DNA from: Nocardiopsis sp. YSL2
Lineage (GTDB): Bacteria; Actinomycetota; Actinomycetes; Streptosporangiales; Streptosporangiaceae
Direction: 5' to 3'
Length of the DNA stretch: 64,000 nt
Assembly: GCF_030555055.1 (NCBI RefSeq)
Contig: NZ_JAMOAO010000001.1
Location: 2,418,001-2,482,000 of the forward strand
Shown: positions 1 through 7,481 of the stretch, in pieces
Position numbering within the stretch: position 1 is the stretch's first letter
Layout: each line of letters starts with the position of its first letter
The notes under the pieces: generated by a model
Databases searched by the model: none
The model's input: only the letters and a program-made list of their open reading frames with translations
What the model was told of the DNA's origin: nothing
Program-made: the position numbers and the translations under genes

Positions 1-265
1 GTTCGTTCCGCTCCCTCGGCATGCCGTGCAGGGCGCCACACGGACTGCCGGTTCGCGTGCAGTGGAGGAGCGGACCACGACGAGCCGCCGTGAGCGGATC
101 GATTTCCACCCGCGACCACGGCAGGACCTGCACCGCTTCGGAGCGGATACGGCGACGGATTCCACGAAGCACGCTCCCGAGGGGACTGGGGGTGGCAGCA
201 CCCCGCCGCTAGAGCAGGGGCACGCCGGTCACGTCAACGAACCCAGGGCCCACCTCTATATATGA
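1..265. other. Left-edge segment of the integrative element, coding status unclear
   Basis: No recognisable domain is visible. One plus-strand frame is open from the window edge to a TGA at 263-265 with fairly high third-position GC, so it could be the C-terminus of a gene that starts outside the window. All three minus-strand frames are also open below about position 208, which is expected by chance at this GC. The operator/promoter at 279-330 appears to fire toward the minus strand, so a minus-strand gene starting near position 200 is an alternative. I cannot choose between the two. Confidence 0.25.
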
Positions 266-278
266 GATGAACCCATCC

Positions 279-330
279 ACTCATGTACATGAGTGATGTA
301 GATAAGAGTGACGTACTCCTGTACATGAGT
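279..330. promoter_or_regulatory. Tandem palindromic operators O1 and O2 of the GntR/KorSA-like repressor
   Basis: A perfect 16-bp palindrome, ACTCATGTACATGAGT, lies at 279-294, and a near-copy, ACTCCTGTACATGAGT, at 315-330. A third copy at 1177-1192 covers the start codon of the neighbouring Nudix gene. On the minus strand a TTGACT hexamer near 329-334 and TATCTA near 297-302 could be promoter elements, which would place one operator between them and one just downstream. Three copies next to a GntR gene point to autogenous and divergent control, as for KorSA of pSAM2-type elements. The regulated minus-strand gene would lie at or beyond the left edge. Confidence 0.65.
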
Positions 331-376
331 CAACCCTCCGAGTCGAAGACGCCACCCCAGTGCGCCAGCAAGACCC

Positions 377-1156
377 TCAGTCCGTGGCCGGGATCCGATA
401 GTCGAGCACGAACTGATCAGCGGCCATGATGGTGTCGCACACTTCCACGACACGCCCCTCGGTGGTCACAGCGTTGCGCGTCAGGTGAATGACCGGAGAG
501 CCAGGACTGAGCGCGAGCGCACTCGCCTCCTGCTTGGTCGCCAGGCGCGCCCGCACCGTCTCGGTGTACTCCTCGAACTCGTGACCGTGCTCCTCCAGTC
601 GCGCGTAGATGCCACCGCCACCGGGGTTTTCCTCGAAGAGCTCCGGGATGTCCCGAGCTACGTCCCACGGCAGGTAGGACGTAGCTTCCTCGGTGGGTGT
701 GCCGTCGCTGAAGTAGAGCCGACGCCGAGCAAGCACCTTGTCGCCCTCGTCTACGGCCAAGCGCTAGGCGATGTCTGTCGGAGCCGGCACGGGGCCGATA
801 GAGAGCACTTGGACCGTGGGCTTCACGCCCGCCTGTTCGGTCTCTGCGATGTACGCGGCCTTGCCCGCACGGCGATGGGAGCGACGGAACCGATCCGAGG
901 ACTTGCGTCTGACGGGCGGTCTGGACTTCACGAAGGAGCCCTTGCCCTGGTACGTGTCCACCAGGCCCGACGTACGCAACTGGGCTACCGCCTTGCGGAC
1001 TGTGCCCGACGAGACGCCGTAACGCTCCATCAGCGTCGTCTCGCTCGGGATCTCCTCAGCAGGAGCCAGGCGGCCGGCCCGGATCTGCTCTTCGATGTCG
1101 TCCGCGATCTGGAGATACCGGGGCTTCGCCGACTTCGCCCCTACAGTGCTCGCCAT
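377..1156 (-). pseudogene. GntR-family (KorSA-like) repressor interrupted by an in-frame amber codon
   Basis: Reading from the ATG at 1154-1156, the product has an N-terminal GntR winged-helix domain (about residues 12-80; IPSETTLMERYGVSSGTVRK is the helix-turn-helix) and then begins the linker to a UTRA effector domain. A TAG at 764-766 stops it after 130 residues. The same frame resumes at once (RLAVDEGDKVLARRRLY...) and continues through a full UTRA-like domain to 377. Nothing is inserted or deleted; a single CAG-to-TAG change explains it. The start is supported by AGAAGGA just upstream. A truncated product would keep the DNA-binding domain but lose effector sensing. Context (Nudix gene, shared operators, tRNA-Pro att site) matches the KorSA repressor of pSAM2-like elements. 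Family call is firm; the KorSA role is inference. Confidence 0.8.
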
Positions 1157-1176
1157 AGTCCTTCTGTTCCTCCTAT

Positions 1177-1192
1177 GCTCCTGTACATGAGT
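1177..1192. promoter_or_regulatory. Operator O3 over the Nudix gene start
   Basis: GCTCCTGTACATGAGT matches the operators at 279-294 and 315-330 at 14-15 of 16 positions and overlaps the Nudix ATG at 1187. The divergent gntR start is only 30 bp away. A TATGCT hexamer at 1174-1179 would place the transcription start at or next to the ATG, so the Nudix mRNA may be leaderless, and bound repressor would block it. Confidence 0.6.
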
Positions 1193-1651
1193 AACAGCAC
1201 CGGAGACAAGCCGTCAACGCCGCTGCACTCCGTGTCCGTGGCAGGGGCAGTCATACGCGAAGACGGACGCATGCTCGCGATCCAACGCAGAGACAACGGC
1301 AATTGGGAGCCGCCGGGCGGAGTCTTGGAACTGAACGAGACTCCGGAGGAGGGGGTTGTCCGTGAGGTCTTGGAAGAGACCGGTATCCACGTCGAGGTGG
1401 AGCAGCTCACTGGCGTCTACAAGAACATGACCCGCGGAATCGTTGCCCTGGTCTTCCGCTGCAAGCCATCCGGAGGTGTTGAGCTTCCATCTTCGGAATC
1501 CGTGGCCGTCGAATGGGTCACGTCAGAACAGGCTGCAGAGCGGATGTCCGAGGCCTACGCAGTCCGCCTATTGGACGCAACTCAGACAAATCAGACCTAC
1601 GTCAGGTTTCACAATGGAAAATCACTAAACAAACGCCACGAAGAAAAATGA
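1187..1651 (+). CDS. Nudix hydrolase, Pif-like, of the integrative element
   Basis: A 154-residue protein with one complete Nudix box at about residues 44-66: GGVLELNETPEEG followed by VVREVLEETG, which satisfies GX5EX7REXXEEXG. It should bind Mg2+ and hydrolyse a nucleoside-diphosphate-linked substrate. I chose ATG 1187 because translation before it runs through the gntR promoter and the operator. No Shine-Dalgarno sequence is visible, consistent with a leaderless transcript. In pSAM2 a Nudix protein (Pif) encoded next to korSA blocks redundant transfer between cells already carrying the element. The same gene pair and a tRNA-Pro att site occur here, so this role is plausible, but substrate and function are inferred. 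GC falls sharply just after the gene. Confidence 0.8.
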   Translation: MSNSTGDKPSTPLHSVSVAGAVIREDGRMLAIQRRDNGNWEPPGGVLELNETPEEGVVREVLEETGIHVEVEQLTGVYKNMTRGIVALVFRCKPSGGVELPSSESVAVEWVTSEQAAERMSEAYAVRLLDATQTNQTYVRFHNGKSLNKRHEEK

Positions 1652-1676
1652 GAGGCAAAAGAATCAAGAATGGGAG

Positions 1677-2396
1677 TCAAGAATTCGAATGAAAATCAGA
1701 CTCAGATACCCACCTTGCAAAGACGCTAAAGGAAGATAGATATTCCATAGCTTCCTGCTCCCCCCAGTTCGTAGACTCCTTATGAGATGCAGGATTCCTG
1801 ATAGCCTTGAAACATCCTACCCCATAGAACTTTACTCCCTCCTGAAGACTCCTCCAGGTAGGGTCATTTTGATCCCCAGGCATCCAGAGCCGAGGCTTAC
1901 CCGCCTCAGGAGGCTTTATATCGAAGACTTGCATAACCAAATCTGATTCAGATATATCCTTCCTGCCAGATTTTTGCTGGATCCTCGCATTGATCGAACG
2001 GGATGCAGCGTTCACTGCTTCCTGATACGCAGATGCAAGCCAAAGCTGCTCTGCAGAACCCCAGACCCACTCATGCAGGTGCCCAGCACTAGCAACAGGA
2101 CCATCTGGGGCAAGGGCTCTTTCCATCTCTTCAAAATTCTCACAAATCCCTTTTGCCCCCAACGCCTGATCTCTCAATCCTCTCCAATAATCTATGGGGC
2201 CCAGTTCATCATCCCGGACAATTGGTTTAATTCCACAAGACTCAATCACCTTGCGGACGACTATTTCATGGGTTAGAAACTTAATTTCATTAGTACGCCA
2301 AATTATGCCACCATAAGACAAGTTATCCACGTCGACAATGTCATTGGCTGCCTCGATAAATTCACTAAGTCGAGATGCCATCCATCGATAGTCCAA
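1677..2396 (-). CDS. TIGR02391/Ymh-like protein with a HEPN-type RX4H motif
   Basis: A 239-residue protein from an AT-rich patch with codon use unlike any neighbour, which indicates recent transfer. The C-terminal half (from about residue 115) resembles the TIGR02391 (Ymh) family: a helical region, then SGRKD, then a segment ending in KAIRNPASHKE. R200 and H205 form an R-X4-H motif like the active site of HEPN ribonucleases. I take TTG at 2394-2396 as start because AAAGGA lies 8-9 nt upstream; ATG 2381 is an alternative. It is the outermost gene before the att site, the usual place for cargo such as anti-phage or abortive-infection genes. The RNase/defence role is inferred; the N-terminal 110 residues match nothing I recognise. 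Confidence 0.6.
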   Translation of the reverse strand: MDYRWMASRLSEFIEAANDIVDVDNLSYGGIIWRTNEIKFLTHEIVVRKVIESCGIKPIVRDDELGPIDYWRGLRDQALGAKGICENFEEMERALAPDGPVASAGHLHEWVWGSAEQLWLASAYQEAVNAASRSINARIQQKSGRKDISESDLVMQVFDIKPPEAGKPRLWMPGDQNDPTWRSLQEGVKFYGVGCFKAIRNPASHKESTNWGEQEAMEYLSSFSVFARWVSESDFHSNS

Positions 2397-2960
2397 TATC
2401 TCAGTCCTTTTCTATTGCCGAGTTCATCTATATGAGATCAAGGCGACGACGCGAGCGCCGTCGCAGCGGCCTTCGGCCGCCGCTCGGGCTGCGGGCTGCC
2501 GCCCGGTCCCGAGCGCACGGCCGTAGGCCGCACTCACACAACGTCTCTCGGACAGGCCCGTACGGTGAGCGGGAACAGAGCTGCCCAATCTGTCCATCGT
2601 GGCGCAAGACCCAGTCTTCTGTCAGGGCATTTGGTCCCAATGGTTGATGGCGTGCTCAGGTCCCGGGGCACCCGATGGCGCGACACCGACTGTCTGTGGT
2701 GGCCGGCCCCGGCGCCATCGGGCACCCCGGACCGAAGATGATGGTTGCCGAAGACCGGGGCTGAGGGAGCATTGCTCAGGTGTGCGCAACAGGCCAGCTC
2801 ACCGGGGGCGGACCTGCTGTGGCGGGGGTCAAGAGCGTTGCACATTCAGTGCACATGGCTCCGGGAAGGTGCCGGAAGCGGTGGGAAGCGATCGGGACGA
2901 AGACCGAGGTCAGCAGCGGTTTCCGAGGTCGACCCACAGGCCACCGGAGGCCCCCGGTAC
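2397..2960. other. Non-coding segment between the HEPN-type gene and the att site
   Basis: No convincing gene. GC climbs back from the AT-rich gene to chromosomal level. The segment holds GC-rich inverted repeats near 2450-2510 (for example GCGGCCTTCGGCCGC) and a TGCAC-ATTCA-GTGCA inverted repeat near 2840-2856. Long open frames across it are ordinary high-GC artefacts. This is where arm-type integrase sites would be expected, but I see no integrase or excisionase gene, so those probably lie at the far end of the element, left of the window. Confidence 0.4.
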
Positions 2961-2996
2961 GGGAAGAGGTCGTGGGTTCAAATCCCGCCACCCCGA
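2961..2996 (+). repeat. att site: 3' end of a tRNA gene, probably tRNA-Pro
   Basis: The stretch contains a complete T arm (stem GTGGG, loop TTCAAAT, stem CCCGC at 2972-2988), the 3' acceptor strand CACCCCG at 2989-2995 and discriminator A at 2996. No matching 5' acceptor strand (CGGGGTG), D arm or anticodon arm precedes it, so it is a fragment, not a gene. A tRNA terminator follows directly. This is what remains at the distal end when an element integrates into the 3' end of a tRNA gene. CGGGGTG/CACCCCG is the acceptor expected for actinobacterial tRNA-Pro, the attB of pSAM2. The intact tRNA copy should be at the other end, outside the window. Confidence 0.7.
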
Positions 2997-3001
2997 CGAG
3001 C

Positions 3002-3033
3002 ACGAAGGCCGGTCCTACGGGACCGGCCTTCGT
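3002..3033 (+). terminator. Terminator of the original tRNA locus
   Basis: A perfect 14-bp stem, ACGAAGGCCGGTCC with GGACCGGCCTTCGT, around a TACG loop, five bases after the tRNA fragment. The same AAGGCCGGT...ACCGGCCTT design follows the intact tRNA-Ser gene at 29091-29154, so this is chromosomal sequence and marks the boundary of the inserted element. Confidence 0.75.
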
Positions 3034-3125
3034 CATGTTCGGGACCGGTCGATGTGTCGACACATCGCCAACGCACGGAGCCTGGACCACCCGCCCTGCC
3101 AGCACCCGGCTGGGCTGTGTCGACT

Positions 3126-4241
3126 TCAGGTGCGGGACAGGCGAGCGGACATTCTCTGCAGGTGGGAGACGCGCACAGCCACGGGTGGGTGGCTGGAACG
3201 CAGTCGGGACCAGAGGCCGTCCGTGCGGCGGGGCCGGTCGTTCCCGGCCTTCCCGGGTCGGGGGAACGGCAGGATGGCGAGTGGGGACACGGCGTGCAGG
3301 CCGCGGAGGTCCTGGTCGGGGGACTCCGGGACGGGTTCGGCCATCCGGGTGAGGGCGGCGGCCAGGGTCGAGGGCGCACCGGTGAGCTCGGCTGCCGCGC
3401 GGTCGGCCGCCAGCTCCCGGCGCCGGATCAGCCGGAGCACGACGACGCGGCCCGGGAAGCTGACGGCGATGTAGGCCAGCAGTGCCACGATGAGCGCCGG
3501 GAAGAAGACGACGATGCTGCTCACCCACAGCGTGCCGCGCGCCAGGCCGGCGGGGACGAGGACGGCGATGGCGAGCCAGCGCGGGAAGGGGCGTGCGAGG
3601 TGGTGCTCCGGCACTTCGAGTTTGCCCTGGGGGCCGTCGAAGCCGGGCTCCCACGCGTGGCCGCACCGGTGCGCGAGAACGCAGAGTCGGACGTCGATCC
3701 AGCCGAGGCCCAGGAGGACCATCCCGGGAACGGTCAGAGCCCACTGCATCGTCCCCATGACGGTCGCGAAGGTCAGGACGCGCTGGTCGCGGTGCGTCAG
3801 GTGGGCGAGCTCGTGGGCCAGGACGGCCTCCAGCTCCCGGTTGTCCAGTCGTTCCAGCAGGCCCCGGCTCACGTAGACGGTGTCGGGCTCACCCCGGGGC
3901 GTGTAGGTGACGGCGTTGGGCCGGTCGGCGTCGTACCGGCGCAGGACCGGCTTGTCCTGAGCGCTCAGCGCGCACAGTCGGTCGACGATGGCGTGCAGCC
4001 GGGGCGCGTCGCCGGGTTCGATGAGGACGGTGTCCCGCGAGGGCGAGGCGGCACCGGGTCTGAGCCACTGGAAGACCTCGGCCCCCACCAGGGAGACGGC
4101 GGTCGGGACCAGCCCCCACCACCACGGCTGGCCGAGCGCCCAGAACACGGCACAGCACAGGGCGGCGTAGCCGGCCGAGGCGGCGGCGACGAGCAGCCAC
4201 GCGCCGAGCACGGGCCAGGAGGACCGCACGCGGGAGAACAT
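3126..4241 (-). CDS. M48-family membrane metallopeptidase
   Basis: A 371-residue integral membrane protein. After two N-terminal hydrophobic segments (about residues 10-60) comes the zinc-protease motif HELAH at residues 143-147, two more hydrophobic segments (about 165-185 and 210-250), and then RRELAADR, whose Glu (about E276) is the third zinc ligand of M48 enzymes (HtpX/BlaR1 type). The C-terminus is a soluble tail. I use ATG 4241 (MFSRVRSSW) rather than the longer open frame because the extra N-terminus is Pro/Arg-rich and unlike family members. It is the first chromosomal gene beyond the att site and is transcribed toward it. No adjacent BlaI-type repressor is present. Confidence 0.85.
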   Translation of the reverse strand: MFSRVRSSWPVLGAWLLVAAASAGYAALCCAVFWALGQPWWWGLVPTAVSLVGAEVFQWLRPGAASPSRDTVLIEPGDAPRLHAIVDRLCALSAQDKPVLRRYDADRPNAVTYTPRGEPDTVYVSRGLLERLDNRELEAVLAHELAHLTHRDQRVLTFATVMGTMQWALTVPGMVLLGLGWIDVRLCVLAHRCGHAWEPGFDGPQGKLEVPEHHLARPFPRWLAIAVLVPAGLARGTLWVSSIVVFFPALIVALLAYIAVSFPGRVVVLRLIRRRELAADRAAAELTGAPSTLAAALTRMAEPVPESPDQDLRGLHAVSPLAILPFPRPGKAGNDRPRRTDGLWSRLRSSHPPVAVRVSHLQRMSARLSRT

Positions 4242-4458
4242 GCCCGAGAGCGTAACAAGGCAGCCTCGCACGGCCCCGCACGGAGGCGCACTTCCCCGAC
4301 CGGATGCGGGCCGGCCGGTGCCGCGGGCGGGTCGTCGGATCACCGTCGATGGGGTTTAGCGCCTCCCGGGCCAGGAAACATCGTCTGACCAGGCTCTCTG
4401 CGATCACACCTGCGTTCCGGGGCCTGCGCCGACGCACGGCGGGCACGGGGAGGTCGGC

Positions 4459-5268
4459 ATGGGTGAGCACATCCGCACGAGTGAGCTCGATGTCTGGACC
4501 GAGCAGGTCGGCGAGGGGACGCCCGTCCTGCTCATCGGGGGTTTGGGGGACACCGTCGAGTCGTGGCAGGCCCAGCTCGACGGTCTCGCGGACCGCTACC
4601 GCCTGATCGCCTTCGACAACCGCGGGGCGGGGCGGACGGCGATGCCGGAGGGTCCGCTGTCCGTGGAGGTGATGGCCGACGACGCGGCCGCGATGCTCTG
4701 GGCGCTCGACGTTCCCTCCGCGCACGTGGCCGGGTTCTCGGGTGGCAGCCTCATCGCCCAGGAGGTGGCCCTGCGGCACCCCGAGGCCGTGCGCAGTCTC
4801 GTCCTGCAGAGCACGTGGCCGGCGATGGACCGGTACCTGCGCTCGTGGGCGCGGTTCATCCGTTGGCTCGTGGCGGCGGCGCCGAGCGAGCGGGCGTTCC
4901 TCGAGGGCTTCTTCCTCGACATCTACACGCCGCGATCGCACAACGACGGGACCGTCGGCCGGATCGTCGACGAAGCGCTCGCCTTCCCCCACAAGCAGTC
5001 GGTCGAGGACGTGCAGCGCCATATCGACGCCTTCATCGAACACGACGCCTCGGACAGGCTGCCGGAGATCGCCGTGCCGACTCTCGTGCTCGCCGGCGGC
5101 CGCGACACGGTCACGCGCCCATCGCTCGGCCGGGGCGCCGCCCGGCTGATCCCCGGAGCCCTCTTCGAGGTCTTGGAGGAGGAGGCCCACCAGCCCTTCC
5201 AGGAAGTGCCGGACGTGTGGAACGCGCGCGTCGACGCGTTCTGGAAGGGCGTGGAGAACCAGGTCTGA
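4459..5268 (+). CDS. Alpha/beta-fold hydrolase
   Basis: A 269-residue alpha/beta hydrolase. The oxyanion-hole segment IGGLGDTVESW is near residue 26-36 and the nucleophile elbow GFSGGS has Ser94. The acid is probably Asp of AGGRDTVT (about residue 218) and the catalytic His lies in EEEAHQPF (about residue 247), so the triad is complete. A helical lid is inserted at about residues 115-190. No signal peptide is seen, so it should be cytoplasmic. The substrate cannot be named; similar proteins are annotated as esterases or 3-oxoadipate enol-lactonase-like enzymes. It is divergent from the M48 gene and is closed by a strong hairpin at 5266-5301. Confidence 0.85.
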   Translation: MGEHIRTSELDVWTEQVGEGTPVLLIGGLGDTVESWQAQLDGLADRYRLIAFDNRGAGRTAMPEGPLSVEVMADDAAAMLWALDVPSAHVAGFSGGSLIAQEVALRHPEAVRSLVLQSTWPAMDRYLRSWARFIRWLVAAAPSERAFLEGFFLDIYTPRSHNDGTVGRIVDEALAFPHKQSVEDVQRHIDAFIEHDASDRLPEIAVPTLVLAGGRDTVTRPSLGRGAARLIPGALFEVLEEEAHQPFQEVPDVWNARVDAFWKGVENQV

Positions 5269-5301
5269 GGCCGCCCCGCCGCGCAGGCCGGGGCGGCCTC
5301 A
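5266..5301. terminator. Bidirectional terminator between convergent genes
   Basis: A perfect 12-bp stem, TGAGGCCGCCCC with GGGGCGGCCTCA, whose left arm overlaps the stop codon of the hydrolase gene. It lies between that gene and the convergent symporter gene. Confidence 0.75.
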
Positions 5302-5328
5302 GGGATCCCGCGTTCCGCGTCCGGGCGG

Positions 5329-6876
5329 TCAGCCCTTCGGCCGGTCCTCGGCCGTGGCCGTGCTCCCGGCACCGGGCTCGGCGTCGGTACCGGATCCGGC
5401 CTCGGCGCCGCGGACCACCGTGCCGACGTCGAGTGCGGCGCGCTCCTCGGCGAGGCGGCGCAGTGCCTCCTCCCCCGTCACGGTGGTGCGCGGCGTGACC
5501 AGGCTGACCACCACACCGGCCACCAGCGCCACCGTCAGCGAGGGGATCACCGCGTTGCCCCAGAAGGCACCGAGCGACTCCACGTTGTTGACGACCAGGG
5601 CCGCCGCCGAACCGCCGAGCATCGCCGCGATCCCGCCCTGCCAGGTGGCGCGCGGCCAGAACTTGCCCAGGAGCGAGGCCACCAGCAGGCCCGTGAGCAC
5701 CGTGGAGATCATCAGGGTGATGTACTGGATGATCGTCGTGGCCAGCAGCGCGAAGCCCAGGGCCAGGCCGAGCACCGCGACCAGGGACCACCGCGAGGCG
5801 CGGACGAGGTTCTCGGCCTTCGGGAGCCTGCCCGTGACCACCTGTGCGACGTCGCGCATCAGGATGGTGACGCCGACGATGGCGTCGGAGTCACCGGAGG
5901 ACATCGTCGCCGACAGCCCGGCGACCAGCAGGAACGCGCCGACCCACAGCGGGAACAGGGTCGTGGCCAGGTACGGGAACGCCATGTCCGGGTTCTCCAG
6001 GCCGGGCGCCAGGCCGCTGGCCGACATTCCGGCGATCGCCGGGAGGAGGGAGAAGGCGGCGAAGAGCACCCCGGCGAGCAGGAAGCTGCGCCGGACGGTC
6101 CTCACGTTGGCCGCGGAGTAGATCCGCTGCCGGTAGGAGGGCGTGGCCAGCACGCCGACGGCGATGACCAGGGCGAGCGACACGGCGGGCAGCGGCCCCA
6201 GGGCCTGGACGCCGAGCATGGAGGCGGCCTCGTCGGTGACGCCCTCGCGCAGGCCGTCGAACCCGCCGACGGTGACCAGGGCCAGGACCGCCAGGACGGT
6301 GAAGCCGAGGAAGAGGATGGTGCCCTGGATGGCGTCGGTGATGACCACCGCCAGGTACCCGCCCACCACGGTGTAGAGGCCGAAGCCGACCGCGATGACC
6401 ACCTTGGCCAGGTTCTCGTCCATGCCGGTGAGGAAGGACAGGTACATGGCCCCGCCCATGATGTGTGCGCCCAGCCAGCCCACGGAGGCCAGGAACAGCA
6501 GGACGGCCACGACGCCCTTCACCGCGCGGCTGGCGCCGTAGTAGTAGCTCATCTCCTCGGCGAAGGTCATGAAGCCGTGCTTGCGCACGTCGGAGAAGAG
6601 CCACAGCAGCAGGAAGATGCCCAGGGCGCCGCCGATCCCGTACAGCGCGCCGGCCCAGCCGTTCTGGTAGGCGAAGCCGACCGCGCCCAGGCTGGATCCG
6701 GTGCCGACGAGCGTGGCGAGGGTGCTGCCCATCACCAGCGGGGTGCTGAGCCTGCGTCCGGCGAGGAGGAAGTCCTCTCCGGTGCTGGTGCGCCGGGCGA
6801 CCCACCAGCTGATGCCGAGCATGAGGAGGACCGCGAGGAGGAGGGCCACCAGGTAGCCCATGTGGGATTCGATCAT
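5329..6876 (-). CDS. Sodium:solute symporter (SSS family)
   Basis: A 515-residue polytopic membrane protein with about 13 hydrophobic segments and the SSS/SLC5 layout: an N-terminal helix, WWVARRTSTGEDFLLAGRRL after TM1, a Gly-rich TM2, GWLGAHIMGG, and a charged soluble C-terminus. Such carriers couple Na+ entry to uptake of sugars, amino acids, carboxylates or nucleosides. It is the last gene of the minus-strand unit amidohydrolase-dehydratase-ridA-symporter, so it is the likely importer of that pathway's substrate. A 160-bp gap with a strong hairpin (6954-6988) separates it from ridA and may set its expression. The start is ATG 6876; no Shine-Dalgarno is clear, and ATG 6861 is possible. Confidence 0.88.
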   Translation of the reverse strand: MIESHMGYLVALLLAVLLMLGISWWVARRTSTGEDFLLAGRRLSTPLVMGSTLATLVGTGSSLGAVGFAYQNGWAGALYGIGGALGIFLLLWLFSDVRKHGFMTFAEEMSYYYGASRAVKGVVAVLLFLASVGWLGAHIMGGAMYLSFLTGMDENLAKVVIAVGFGLYTVVGGYLAVVITDAIQGTILFLGFTVLAVLALVTVGGFDGLREGVTDEAASMLGVQALGPLPAVSLALVIAVGVLATPSYRQRIYSAANVRTVRRSFLLAGVLFAAFSLLPAIAGMSASGLAPGLENPDMAFPYLATTLFPLWVGAFLLVAGLSATMSSGDSDAIVGVTILMRDVAQVVTGRLPKAENLVRASRWSLVAVLGLALGFALLATTIIQYITLMISTVLTGLLVASLLGKFWPRATWQGGIAAMLGGSAAALVVNNVESLGAFWGNAVIPSLTVALVAGVVVSLVTPRTTVTGEEALRRLAEERAALDVGTVVRGAEAGSGTDAEPGAGSTATAEDRPKG

Positions 6877-6953
6877 GGCAATGGTCCAAAGGTGACGGGG
6901 GAGTGACGCTCGGTGACGAACGAGGATTCGGCCTCGGCGTGAGCGTGGGTTGG

Positions 6954-6988
6954 GTGGGGCCCGCCCGGCGCGGTGCCGGGTGGGCCCC
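6954..6988 (-). terminator. Long GC hairpin between ridA and the symporter gene
   Basis: An approximately 14-bp stem, GGGGCCCGCCCGGC with GCCGGGTGGGCCCC and one mismatch, around a 5-nt loop. It has no U-tract, like most actinobacterial terminators. It lies inside an apparent operon, so it may act as an attenuator or RNA-processing/stabilising element that adjusts symporter levels relative to the enzymes. Confidence 0.5.
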
Positions 6989-7035
6989 GGTGGGATCGTG
7001 CGGGATCCCCGGGGACTCCTGGGTACGGAGGGGGC

Positions 7036-7425
7036 CTACTCGGCGGGCTTGTAGAGCACCGCGTCGACCTCGATGAGGAAGCCGGGCAGGTCCGCCTGGA
7101 TGGTGGTGCGGACCGGCGGTTCGTCGCCGAAGTACTCCTGGAAGATCCCGTTCATCGCCTGGAAGTCGTCCAGGTCGCGCAGGTAGACCCGCGCCTGGAC
7201 GGCGTCGGCCAGGCTCGAACCGGCGGCCCCGGCCACGGTGGCGAGGTTGTCGAAGGTCGCTCGGGCCTGCTCCTCGAACGGGCCGTCCACCAGTGAGCGG
7301 TCGGTGCGGTGCGGGGTGGCGCCGGCCAGGTACACGAAGTCCCCGGCGATGACGGCGTGCGAGTAGGGGCCGCCGGGCGGTGCGGCGTCCGGGGTGGTGA
7401 TGACCTGCTTCTTCTTCTGTGCCAT
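7036..7425 (-). CDS. ridA: RidA/YjgF-family enamine/imine deaminase
   Basis: A 129-residue RidA-family protein of normal length: PPGGPYSHAV at the N-terminus, the central trimer-forming core, and PVRTTIQADLPG with the Arg (about residue 106) that binds the carboxylate of 2-aminoacrylate-like intermediates in active RidA, followed by the conserved Glu of IEVDAV. These enzymes hydrolyse unstable enamine/imine products of PLP dehydratases to 2-keto acids and ammonia. AAGGAGGG 7 nt before the ATG fixes the start. It follows the PLP dehydratase gene by 56 bp, which indicates its partner: it would finish the deamination begun by that enzyme. Confidence 0.9.
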   Translation of the reverse strand: MAQKKKQVITTPDAAPPGGPYSHAVIAGDFVYLAGATPHRTDRSLVDGPFEEQARATFDNLATVAGAAGSSLADAVQARVYLRDLDDFQAMNGIFQEYFGDEPPVRTTIQADLPGFLIEVDAVLYKPAE

Positions 7426-7481
7426 GTGGGTGCCCTCCTTGGGTGTGCGTGCGTGCGGGGCGCCGGTCGTCGCCGACGCGG

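Noticed and set aside
485-1186. Long plus-strand open frame fused in front of the Nudix protein
   Set aside because: It runs antisense through the GntR gene; the Nudix protein starts at ATG 1187 and the upstream translation has no family signature.
2917-2996. A complete tRNA gene
   Set aside because: Only the T arm and 3' acceptor strand are present; no 5' acceptor, D arm or anticodon arm can be folded.
3889-5190. A 433-residue minus-strand protein
   Set aside because: Antisense to the alpha/beta hydrolase and out of frame with the M48 gene, with low-complexity composition.
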